Source: Pseudomonas putida
Lineage (GTDB): Bacteria > Pseudomonadota > Gammaproteobacteria > Pseudomonadales > Pseudomonadaceae
Reading direction: 5' to 3'
Assembly (NCBI RefSeq): GCF_028682635.1
Contig: NZ_JANHLK010000008.1
Coordinates: 124,001 to 188,000, forward strand
Length of the DNA stretch: 64,000 bases
Each line of letters opens with the position of its first letter. Within the stretch, counting starts at the first letter, position 1. The notes beneath the pieces were generated by a model that did no database searches, was not told the origin of the DNA, and saw nothing but the letters and a program-made list of their open reading frames with translations. Positions 57,246-64,000 of this stretch are shown here, piece after piece. The translations under genes and the position numbers were made by a program.

Positions 57246-58172
57246 TCACCCCGCCATCGTCAAGCGATTCCGCCCCTCGCGCTTGGCGACGTACAGCGCA
57301 CTGTCGGCCCTGCGTAACAGGCTCTCGGCGGATTCTCCCGGCAGCAGGGTCGAGCAGCCGAGGCTGACCGTCAGCTCGACCGTGCAGCCATCGGCCGGAT
57401 AATCCTCGGTCTGCGCTGCGCATCGCAGGCGTTCGCCGACCAGGGCCGCCGCTTCCCGGCTGGTGTTGGACAGCAAAATCAGGAACTCTTCGCCGCCGTA
57501 GCGAAACACCATGTCGACGTTGCGCAACTGATTCTTGATCGAGGCGGCCACGGCCTTGAGCACGTCATCGCCAGCGCCGTGCCCATGGGTGTCGTTGATC
57601 TGCTTGAAGTGATCGATGTCCAGCATCAACAAGGACAAGGGTTGCATATGCCGTCGTGCCAGCTCGATTTCCCGCTGCAGCGTCTGGTCCATGGCGATGC
57701 GATTGCCGGTGTCCGTCAGCGGGTCACGCAACGCACTTTGGGTGGCGGCGCGGTACAGCAGGGCGTTGCGCATCGGGAACAGCAGGGCGGCCAGCAGGGA
57801 TTCCAGATGGCCCTGTTCCTGCTCGCTGAAACGCTGGTTGCGGCGAAAGACCAGTTCGCCCAGGTGCTCGCCTTCGTGGCTCAGGCTGTAGCTGATCGAG
57901 TGGTGGCCCCGCAGGCCGAATTCCAGGCGCAAGTCACTGCTCTTGTGCTGATAGCTCAAGGCATCAAGGGGTACCAGTCGTTGGATTTCGCGGTAGAACA
58001 GCCCGAGTATGCGTTGCGGCTCAAGGCTGGTTTGCAGCTGCAGGTTCAATTGCTGGCGCAACTGCGCAAGGCTGACGGGCCTCTCCAGAATCGGCGGCTG
58101 CTGACCAAAACCCAGGCGTTGCAATTTGGCGCTGTCGAAGTCAATTGCGTTGGTCTGGGAAGGTGGTTTCAT
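57246..58172 (-). CDS. GGDEF diguanylate cyclase with GAF-like sensor
   Basis: A 308-residue cytoplasmic cyclase that would make cyclic di-GMP. The first 130 or so residues form a GAF-like domain (EPQRILGLFYREIQRLVPLDALSYQ). The GGDEF domain follows: DPLTDTGNRIAMDQTL, LMLDIDHFKQINDTHGH (metal and substrate), the active site RYGGEEF, and an intact inhibitory site RNVD exactly five residues before it, so product inhibition is expected. It has no EAL domain or membrane segment. Confidence 0.92.
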   Translation of the reverse strand: MKPPSQTNAIDFDSAKLQRLGFGQQPPILERPVSLAQLRQQLNLQLQTSLEPQRILGLFYREIQRLVPLDALSYQHKSSDLRLEFGLRGHHSISYSLSHEGEHLGELVFRRNQRFSEQEQGHLESLLAALLFPMRNALLYRAATQSALRDPLTDTGNRIAMDQTLQREIELARRHMQPLSLLMLDIDHFKQINDTHGHGAGDDVLKAVAASIKNQLRNVDMVFRYGGEEFLILLSNTSREAAALVGERLRCAAQTEDYPADGCTVELTVSLGCSTLLPGESAESLLRRADSALYVAKREGRNRLTMAG

Positions 58173-58532
58173 ATGGCGTGCGCCCTTGAGCAGTAAGGCT
58201 GTCTTACAAGCTGGGGGCGAGCAGTCTCAGGCTGCGCGTCATACTGGTCCGTCAGTCCCGTAGGACATTTCGTACAAGCTTAATCTGCTTTATCGCAGAT
58301 TAGTAATCTGCGATTTGGCATCGCCCCCTCTGCTTTTCCGCAGCTAGTCGGGACAAATTCAGAGCGAAAGTCGTGCCATTTACCGATTTTGATAAAAAAC
58401 CGATATGAATCAACAACTTGAATGTTGGTTAAGTTGGCGAAGGACAATGTGCGACGGTTGTTTGACTGAAGTGGCGCTTTCGCTGGAGTGCCGCGTCGGG
58501 AAGCCGACGCGGCACAAATGCGACGTACGGTA
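58173..58532. other. intergenic region with a 10-bp palindrome and a GC hairpin
   Basis: A 360-nt gap between the GGDEF and yciK genes, both on the minus strand. It holds a perfect inverted repeat ATCGCAGATT (58292-58301) / AATCTGCGAT (58305-58314), likely in the promoter of the cyclase gene, and a 12-bp stem GTGCCGCGTCGG / CCGACGCGGCAC (58488-58515) 18 nt after the yciK stop that may end the yciK transcript although no T-run follows. No gene is recognised. Confidence 0.55.
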
Positions 58533-59273
58533 TTACTGGGCGTTGAATGCCTGGCCGTTGATACCGGTGCTGTCCGGGCCCATCAGGTAGAGGTAGACCG
58601 GCATGATCTCCTCGGGGGTTGGGTTGTTCAGCGGATTTTCACCCGGATACGCCTGGGCGCGCATGCTGGTGCGGGTGGCCCCCGGGTTGATGCTGTTGGA
58701 GCGCACCGGAGCGACGGTGTCGACTTCGTCGGCCAGGGTTTGCATCAGGCCTTCGGTGGCGAATTTCGAGACCCCGTACGCACCCCAATACGCGCGACCC
58801 TTGCGGCCGACGCTGCTGGAAGTGAACACCACCGAGGCATCCTGGGACAGCTTGAGCAGGGGCAGCAGGGTGCTGGTCAGCATGAACATGGCGTTGACGT
58901 TGACCTGCATGACGCGCATGAAGTTTTCGCCGGACAGCTGTTCGATCGGGGTGCGGGGCCCGATGATCGACGCGTTGTGCAGCACGCCATCGAGGTGGCC
59001 GAATTCGCCCTCGATCATCGCGGCCAGCTCATCGTACTGATGGGGCAGGGCGGTTTCCAGGTTGAACGGGATCACCGCCGGTTGCGGATGGCCGGCGGCT
59101 TCGATCTCGTCGTAGACCTGGGTCAGGTTGGCTTCGGTCTTGCCCAGCAACAGGACGGTGGCGCCATGGGCGGCATAGGTTTTGGCGGCGGCGGCACCAA
59201 TGCCACGACCGGCGCCGGTGACCAGGATGACCCGGTCCTTGAGCAGATCGGGGCGGGCGGAATAATCAAACAT
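58533..59273 (-). CDS. yciK: YciK family SDR oxidoreductase
   Basis: A 246-residue short-chain dehydrogenase. The cofactor loop is VTGAGRGIGAAAAKTYAAHGA, followed by LHNASIIGPRTP, the catalytic Ser in VVFTSSSVGRKG and the YxxxK in YGVSKFATEG. The substrate of YciK is unknown. It is the last gene of a minus-strand series mtaD, ubiG, mupP, yciK; a REP pair separates it from mupP. The start at 59273 has GAGG upstream; the frame runs five codons further without a ribosome site. Confidence 0.92.
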   Translation of the reverse strand: MFDYSARPDLLKDRVILVTGAGRGIGAAAAKTYAAHGATVLLLGKTEANLTQVYDEIEAAGHPQPAVIPFNLETALPHQYDELAAMIEGEFGHLDGVLHNASIIGPRTPIEQLSGENFMRVMQVNVNAMFMLTSTLLPLLKLSQDASVVFTSSSVGRKGRAYWGAYGVSKFATEGLMQTLADEVDTVAPVRSNSINPGATRTSMRAQAYPGENPLNNPTPEEIMPVYLYLMGPDSTGINGQAFNAQ

Positions 59274-59318
59274 AAAAACCTCAACCAATCAGAATACGAG
59301 CGTCCGTTACGCGGTCCC

Positions 59319-59404
59319 TTGTAGGAGCTGGCTTGCCAGCGAAGGCGGCCAAAAGATCGATGCAAATTTCAGGGGCCTCTTCGCTGGCAAGCCAGCTCCT
59401 ACAA
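59319..59404. repeat. perfect inverted pair of REP elements (GGAGCTGGCTTGCCAGC class)
   Basis: Exact 26-nt complementary arms at 59319-59344 and 59379-59404, between yciK and mupP. This is the same subtype as the copy read into cobB. Confidence 0.92.
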
Positions 59405-59411
59405 AAAAACT

Positions 59412-60083
59412 TCAGCAGCCACAGAGGGCGCTATCGAGCACCTTGCGCAACTCCAGCGGATGATCGACCACCACATCCGCACCCCAATGCCGCGGATTGT
59501 CGTCCGGGTGGATATAACCGAACGTCACGGCGGCCGTCTTCGTGCCGGCATCGCGCCCCGATTCGATATCGCGCAGGTCATCGCCCACGAACAGCACGCT
59601 GGCCGGATCGAGGTCGAGCATCTTGCAGGCGAGGATCAGCGGCTCAGGGTCAGGCTTGCTGTTCTTCACGTGATCCGGGCAGATCAGCAGCGCCGAGCGG
59701 TCGGCCAGCCCCAGCTGCTGCATGATCGGCTCGGCGAAACGCAGCGGCTTGTTGGTGACCACGCCCCAGATCAGGTTGGCTTTCTCGATGTCGGCCAGCA
59801 GTTCGCCCATGCCGTCGAACAGCTTGCTGTGCACCGCGCAACCCACCAGGTAGCGCTCGAGGAACTCCAGGCGCAATGCCTCGAAGCCCGGCGACTCCGG
59901 GTCCATGGCGAAGGTCACAGCGACCATTGCCTTGGCACCGCCGGAGATTTCGTCGCGGATGTGCTTGTCGTTGATCGGTGGCAAACCCCGGTCGGCACGC
60001 ATCGCCTGGCAAATCGCAATGAAGTCCGGCGCGGTGTCGAGCAGGGTGCCGTCCATGTCGAAAAGAACTGCTCTGATACGCAT
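59412..60083 (-). CDS. mupP: N-acetylmuramic acid 6-phosphate phosphatase MupP
   Basis: HAD-family phosphatase of the Pseudomonas cell-wall recycling route, which removes phosphate from MurNAc-6-P before the AmgK/MurU steps to UDP-MurNAc. The 223-residue protein has DMDGTLLDT (nucleophile Asp), VVTNKP, KPDPEPL and [16 protein letters not shown]. It would be named phosphoglycolate phosphatase (Gph) on similarity alone, but its position between ubiG and yciK is that of PA3172, the characterised mupP. Confidence 0.9.
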   Translation of the reverse strand: MRIRAVLFDMDGTLLDTAPDFIAICQAMRADRGLPPINDKHIRDEISGGAKAMVAVTFAMDPESPGFEALRLEFLERYLVGCAVHSKLFDGMGELLADIEKANLIWGVVTNKPLRFAEPIMQQLGLADRSALLICPDHVKNSKPDPEPLILACKMLDLDPASVLFVGDDLRDIESGRDAGTKTAAVTFGYIHPDDNPRHWGADVVVDHPLELRKVLDSALCGC

Positions 60084-60087
60084 CGGC

Positions 60088-60786
60088 TTACTCCTCGCGC
60101 AGGGTCTGGATCATGTAGTTGACGTCTACGTCGGACGCCAGTTTGTAATGCTTGGTCAGCGGGTTATAGGTCAGGCCGATGATGTCCTTGACGGTCAGGC
60201 CGGCCATGCGGCTCCAGGCACCGAGCTCGGAAGGGCGGATGAATTTCTTGAAGTCGTGGGTGCCGCGCGGCAACAGCTTCATGATGTATTCGGCGCCGAC
60301 GATGGCGAACAGGTACGCCTTGGGGTTGCGGTTGATGGTGGAAAAGAACACCTGGCCGCCCGGCTTGACCATACGGAAACAGGCGCGGATCACCGAGGAC
60401 GGGTCCGGTACGTGCTCGAGCATTTCCAGGCAGGTGACCACGTCGAACTGCTCCGGCATCTCCTCGGCCAGGGCTTCGGCGGTGATCTGCCGGTATTCGA
60501 CGTTCACGCCCGATTCCAGCTGATGCAGTTGAGCGACCGCCAGTGGCGCTTCGCCCATGTCGATGCCGGTCACGGTCGCGCCGCGCTGGGCCATGGCTTC
60601 ACTGAGGATGCCGCCGCCGCAACCGACGTCGAGGACTTTCTTGCCGGCCAGGCTGACGCGTTCGTCAATCCAGTTGACCCGCAGCGGGTTGATGTCGTGC
60701 AGCGGTTTGAATTCGCTCTCGCGGTCCCACCAGCGATGGGCCAGGGCTTCGAATTTGGCGATTTCGGCGTAGTCGACGTTGCTCAT
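60088..60786 (-). CDS. ubiG: ubiquinone biosynthesis O-methyltransferase UbiG
   Basis: SAM-dependent enzyme catalysing both O-methylations in ubiquinone synthesis. The 232-residue protein has [18 protein letters not shown] at the N-terminus, [15 protein letters not shown] (SAM loop), [13 protein letters not shown] and [12 protein letters not shown]. It lies 4 nt upstream of mupP on the minus strand, so the two are surely cotranscribed. Confidence 0.97.
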   Translation of the reverse strand: MSNVDYAEIAKFEALAHRWWDRESEFKPLHDINPLRVNWIDERVSLAGKKVLDVGCGGGILSEAMAQRGATVTGIDMGEAPLAVAQLHQLESGVNVEYRQITAEALAEEMPEQFDVVTCLEMLEHVPDPSSVIRACFRMVKPGGQVFFSTINRNPKAYLFAIVGAEYIMKLLPRGTHDFKKFIRPSELGAWSRMAGLTVKDIIGLTYNPLTKHYKLASDVDVNYMIQTLREE

Positions 60787-60844
60787 GGTTTAAGTCCTCT
60801 AAAACTTGAAAAATCCTGTAGCCCCGGGGTTGAGTCCGGGGGAC

Positions 60845-62179
60845 TTACGATTCTTTGCGGCCGCTGATGCGCTGGCCCCAAGCCTTGGCGGTGGCGACGA
60901 GTTGCTGTTCGTCCATCCGTGTCAGGCGGCGGTCGTCGAGCAGTTGCTTGCCCGCGACCCAAAGGTGTTTCACGCAATCGCGGCCGGATGCATATATAAG
61001 CTGCGAAACCGGGTCGTAGACTGGCTGCTGGGCCAGGCTCGAGAGGTCGAAGGCGACGATGTCGGCGGCCTTGCCGACTTCCAGCGAGCCGACCTCGGCT
61101 TCGATCCCCAGTGCGCGGGCACCGTTGAGGGTGGCCATGCGCAGGGCGCTGTGGGCGCTGAGAGCCGTGGCCGAGCCCGCGACGGCCTTGGCCAGCAGGG
61201 CGGCGGTGCGGGTTTCGCCCAGCAGGTCCAGGTCATTGTTGCTGGCGGCGCCGTCGGTGCCGATGGCGACGTTGACTCCGGCCTGCCACAAGCGCTCCAC
61301 CGGGCAGAAACCGCTGGCCAGCTTCAGGTTCGACTCGGGGCAGTGAATGACATGGGTGTTGCTTTCTACCAGCAACGCCAGGTCTTCCTCGCTGATCTGG
61401 GTCATGTGAACCGCCTGGAAGCGCGGCCCCAGCAAGCCCAGGCGCGCCAGGCGGGCCAGTGGGCGTTCACCGCGCTGTTCGAGCGCTTGCTGCACTTCGA
61501 AGGCGGTTTCATGCACGTGCATGTGGATCGACGCGTCCAGTTCTTCGGCGATCACCCGGACTTTTTCCAGGTTTTCATCGCCCACGGTGTAGGGTGCATG
61601 GGGGCCGAAGGTGATTTTGATGCGTTCGTGATGCTTGAGGTCGCCAAACAGCTCGACGCCCTGGCGGATCGCCTCGTCCGCGGTGCTGGCGCCCGGGATC
61701 GGGAAGTCGAGGATCGGAATGGCGATTTGTCCGCGGATGCCGCTGTTATGTACGCGCTCGCTGGCAACCTTCGGGAAGAAATACATGTCAGAGAAACAGG
61801 TGATGCCACCCTTGAGTTGCTCGGCGATGGCCAGGTCCGTGCCGTCGCGGACGAAATCCTCGTCGACCCACTTGGCTTCGGCCGGCCAGATATGGTTTTC
61901 CAGCCAGGTCATCAGCGGCAGATCGTCGGCCAGGCCACGGAACAGGGTCATTGCCGCATGCCCGTGGGCGTTGATCAGGCCGGGGCTGAGCAGGATGTCC
62001 GGCAATTCGCGCACTTCGGTTGCGTTAAGCTGCAGGGCAGCGCTGCGTGGGCCGATGAAGGCGATGCGCCCGTCGCGGATGCCCAGGGCATGATCCTTGA
62101 GCACGACGCCAGCGGGTTCGACGGGTACCAGCCAGGTCGGCAGCAACAACAGATCGAGCGCAGGGGCAGTGTTCGGCAT
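60845..62179 (-). CDS. mtaD: 5-methylthioadenosine / S-adenosylhomocysteine deaminase (TRZ/ATZ family)
   Basis: Metal-dependent amidohydrolase of 444 residues. Metal ligands are seen in [36 protein letters not shown] and [17 protein letters not shown]. The orthologue in P. aeruginosa (PA3170) deaminates methylthioadenosine to methylthioinosine, which is then phosphorolysed and passed to MtnA, encoded divergently 108 nt away. The start at 62179 is a normal family start; the frame stays open far upstream across mtnA but that is antisense coincidence. Confidence 0.92.
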   Translation of the reverse strand: MPNTAPALDLLLLPTWLVPVEPAGVVLKDHALGIRDGRIAFIGPRSAALQLNATEVRELPDILLSPGLINAHGHAAMTLFRGLADDLPLMTWLENHIWPAEAKWVDEDFVRDGTDLAIAEQLKGGITCFSDMYFFPKVASERVHNSGIRGQIAIPILDFPIPGASTADEAIRQGVELFGDLKHHERIKITFGPHAPYTVGDENLEKVRVIAEELDASIHMHVHETAFEVQQALEQRGERPLARLARLGLLGPRFQAVHMTQISEEDLALLVESNTHVIHCPESNLKLASGFCPVERLWQAGVNVAIGTDGAASNNDLDLLGETRTAALLAKAVAGSATALSAHSALRMATLNGARALGIEAEVGSLEVGKAADIVAFDLSSLAQQPVYDPVSQLIYASGRDCVKHLWVAGKQLLDDRRLTRMDEQQLVATAKAWGQRISGRKES

Positions 62180-62248
62180 CGAGGATCGGTTCCAGTGCTT
62201 TTGTAAAGGATGGCGAAGTATACCCGAGCGTCTTCGTCGGGGGATCGC

Positions 62249-62254
62249 TATAAT
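62249..62254 (+). promoter_or_regulatory. -10 element of the mtnA promoter
   Basis: A perfect TATAAT 34 nt upstream of the mtnA start in the 108-nt mtaD-mtnA gap. No clear -35 box is seen at 17 nt. Confidence 0.5.
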
Positions 62255-62287
62255 CGGCGGCTTTTGTTTCTGACTGCGGGGTGTTTG

Positions 62288-63364
62288 ATGCGCGATCGAC
62301 TGTTGGCTGCTGAGAAGGTGAAGGCCATCGATTGGCGTGATGGCACCCTGTACCTGCTGGATCAGCGAGTTTTGCCGTTCGAGGAAACCTGGATCGCCTG
62401 CACCAGCGCGGCGGCAGTGGCCGAAGCCATTCGCTCGATGGTAGTGCGCGGCGCGCCGGCCATTGGCATCAGTTCCGCCTATGGCGTTGTGCTGGCAGCG
62501 CGCGCCCGGTTTGCCGAGGGCGGCCACTGGCAGGCGGCGCTGGAGGAAGATTTTGCGCTGCTCGCCGATTCCCGTCCGACCGCGGTCAACCTGTTCTGGG
62601 CCCTTGGGCGCATGCGCGAACGTCTGGATCGCCTGAAAAAACACGCAGATCCGCTGTCCGTGCTGGAAGCCGAGGCCCTGGCCATTCATGAAAGCGACCG
62701 CGAAGCCAACCTGACCATGGCGCAACTGGGCGTCGACCTGATCCGCAAGCACCAGGGCAACGCCCAGGCGATCATGACCCATTGCAACACCGGCGCACTG
62801 GCCACCGGTGGGTTCGGCACGGCGCTGGGGGTCATTCGCGGTGCCTTTATCGAGGGCATGGTCGAGCGCGTGTATGCCAGCGAAACCCGTCCATGGTTGC
62901 AAGGCTCCCGACTGACGGCCTGGGAGCTGGCCAACGAAGGCATTCCGGTGACCCTGCATGCCGACTCCGCCGCGGCGCATATCATGAAGATAAAGGGCGT
63001 CACCTGGGTCGTCGTCGGCGCAGATCGAATCACCGCCAATGGCGACGTGGCCAACAAGATCGGCACCTATCAGATGGCGGTCAATGCCATGCACCACGGG
63101 GTGCGTTTCATGGTGGTGGCGCCGAGTTCGACCATCGACATGAACCTGGCCAGTGGCGACGACATCGTGCTCGAGGAGCGCGATGGGCGCGAGCTGCTGG
63201 AGGTAGGTGGCCAGCGGCTCGGCGCCGATGTCGATGCGTTCAACCCGGTGTTCGACGTAACCCCGGCGGACCTGATCGATGCGATCGTCACCGAAAAAGG
63301 CATCGTCGAGCGGCCGGATACGGCGAAAATGACCCAGTTGATGTGCCGCAAGCGCCTCCATTGA
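62288..63364 (+). CDS. mtnA: methylthioribose-1-phosphate isomerase MtnA
   Basis: Aldose-ketose isomerase of the methionine salvage pathway, related to eIF2B. The 358-residue protein has [16 protein letters not shown], the catalytic Cys in [19 protein letters not shown], and the catalytic Asp in [20 protein letters not shown]. Divergent from mtaD, whose product feeds the same pathway. The ATG at 62288 begins [19 protein letters not shown]; gyrA follows on the same strand after 426 nt. Confidence 0.97.
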   Translation: MRDRLLAAEKVKAIDWRDGTLYLLDQRVLPFEETWIACTSAAAVAEAIRSMVVRGAPAIGISSAYGVVLAARARFAEGGHWQAALEEDFALLADSRPTAVNLFWALGRMRERLDRLKKHADPLSVLEAEALAIHESDREANLTMAQLGVDLIRKHQGNAQAIMTHCNTGALATGGFGTALGVIRGAFIEGMVERVYASETRPWLQGSRLTAWELANEGIPVTLHADSAAAHIMKIKGVTWVVVGADRITANGDVANKIGTYQMAVNAMHHGVRFMVVAPSSTIDMNLASGDDIVLEERDGRELLEVGGQRLGADVDAFNPVFDVTPADLIDAIVTEKGIVERPDTAKMTQLMCRKRLH

Positions 63365-63790
63365 TTGCCGTGGCGTTTGAAAGGACGCCATCGCCAGCAG
63401 GCTGGCTCCCACAGGGTTTGTGATCGACACAGATCCCTGTAGGAGCGGGCTTGCCCGCGAAGAGGCCCTGAAAGACAGTAAATGAGCCTGAATCAACCCC
63501 CCAATTCAGCATTCAACTCGGCTCTAAGCCTCTCTGATCCCCTTCAAGCCTGTCATCGGTCAACTAACTATGCTCCATGCGCATCAGGGGGATAGGTGCG
63601 TGGCGGCTCTTGTGATAACATCCGGCGGTTTCCAAGGTTGTCCTGCGGGGCGACCTTTACTGCGCAGATCCATGGCATAACTCGTTGATTTGTCGTAAGT
63701 CGGTGCACGGCACTCAGCCTGCAGCGGCGAGCTTCGTTCGTCCCATATGGATGTGACGAAGTTTCACCAGAAAAAGGAATCAGGCTTCTC
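63365..63790. repeat. gyrA upstream region with a degenerate REP pair
   Basis: A 426-nt gap. Near 63389-63415 and 63436-63466 are two facing REP copies that have diverged from each other (CATCGCCAGCAGGCTGGC versus GGAGCGGGCTTGCCCGCGAAG). The remaining 320 nt, more AT-rich, must contain the gyrA promoter; TTGTGATAACAT near 63611 is a possible -10 region, but no full promoter is asserted. Confidence 0.6.
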
Positions 63791-64000
63791 ATGGGCGAAC
63801 TGGCCAAAGAAATCCTCCCGGTCAATATCGAAGACGAGCTGAAGCAGTCCTATCTCGACTACGCGATGAGCGTAATTGTCGGGCGGGCACTGCCGGATGC
63901 GCGCGATGGCTTGAAGCCCGTGCACCGGCGCGTGCTGTTCGCGATGAGCGAGCTGGGCAACGACTTCAACAAGCCGTACAAGAAATCTGCCCGTGTTGTC
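63791..64000 (+). CDS. gyrA: DNA gyrase subunit A, 5' part
   Basis: First 70 codons of gyrA, cut by the window edge. The product, [20 protein letters not shown], then [32 protein letters not shown], is the conserved N-terminal winged-helix entry of GyrA. The window ends at KSARVV, before the quinolone-resistance region and the catalytic Tyr, so neither can be assessed. The gene order mtnA-gyrA is that of P. aeruginosa. Confidence 0.97.
   Translation, partial: MGELAKEILPVNIEDELKQSYLDYAMSVIVGRALPDARDGLKPVHRRVLFAMSELGNDFNKPYKKSARVV

Noticed and set aside
60845..63496. An 883-codon minus-strand frame spanning mtaD and mtnA
   Set aside because: Only the part from 62179 down is MtaD; the upstream half is the antisense of mtnA and has no family sequence.

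Overview
The window is a chromosomal segment from a fluorescent pseudomonad, most likely the Pseudomonas fluorescens group. The basis is protein-level recognition of sdh/suc/lpd, htpG, hda, the late cob genes, mupP-ubiG-mtaD-mtnA-gyrA and other Pseudomonas core genes; GC-rich coding sequence; and many short palindromic intergenic repeats of the type known from this group (GGAGCGGGCTTG..., GGAGCTGGCTTG..., GGAGCTGCCGAAGG...). No rRNA, tRNA, insertion sequence, prophage, integrase or CRISPR array was seen. Gene orders partly match P. aeruginosa PAO1 blocks recalled from memory (the TCA block followed by braB and htpG; the cob block followed by MarR, MFS, glutathione peroxidase and FadL; the yciK-mupP-ubiG-mtaD-mtnA-gyrA block), but these blocks are joined differently here.

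Layout. 1-11.5 kb: sdhCDAB, sucAB, lpd, sucCD on the plus strand, encoding succinate dehydrogenase, 2-oxoglutarate dehydrogenase and succinyl-CoA synthetase, three consecutive TCA steps. 11.5-20.2 kb: branched-chain amino acid carrier (brnQ/braB), a DUF599 and a MAPEG membrane protein, a small lipoprotein, two coupled hotdog thioesterases, htpG with a heat-shock-type promoter, a dienelactone hydrolase, pirin and an OsmC protein. 20.4-28.6 kb: purM-purN-DUF3108 on the minus strand, then DUF2066, a PerM/AI-2E permease, hda, two NlpC/P60 lipoproteins and an O-methyltransferase. 29-31 kb: a PQQ-type sugar dehydrogenase and an unrecognised protein.

31.1-40.4 kb: an adenosylcobalamin riboswitch followed by ten tightly packed genes (cobO, cobB, bluB, cbiB, cobD, cobQ, cobU, cobT, cobC, cobS) for corrin adenosylation, amidation, the aminopropanol linker, the lower ligand and nucleotide-loop assembly. 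A palindromic repeat separates cobQ from cobU, and another repeat has become the 3' end of cobB. 40.4-48.3 kb: a MarR-MFS unit with two matching operator palindromes, a 39-residue micro-ORF, glutathione peroxidase, a FadL-type porin, two small unknown genes, the longest gene-poor stretch (about 1 kb, with a perfect DnaA box), a Sel1 protein and rmuC. 48.3-57.1 kb: a transporter-linked hybrid histidine kinase (MxtR/CrbS type), a divergent TetR/MFS pair around a perfect 17-bp inverted repeat, a TDT carrier and an LplT-PlsC-type lysophospholipid fusion.

57.2-64 kb: a GGDEF diguanylate cyclase, then yciK, mupP, ubiG and mtaD on the minus strand, divergent from mtnA and the 5' end of gyrA. The window is dominated by conserved metabolism. 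I did not find a clear undescribed multi-gene system. The most informative signals are regulatory: operator palindromes, leader hairpins, repeats read into genes, and the 1-kb gene-free tract.
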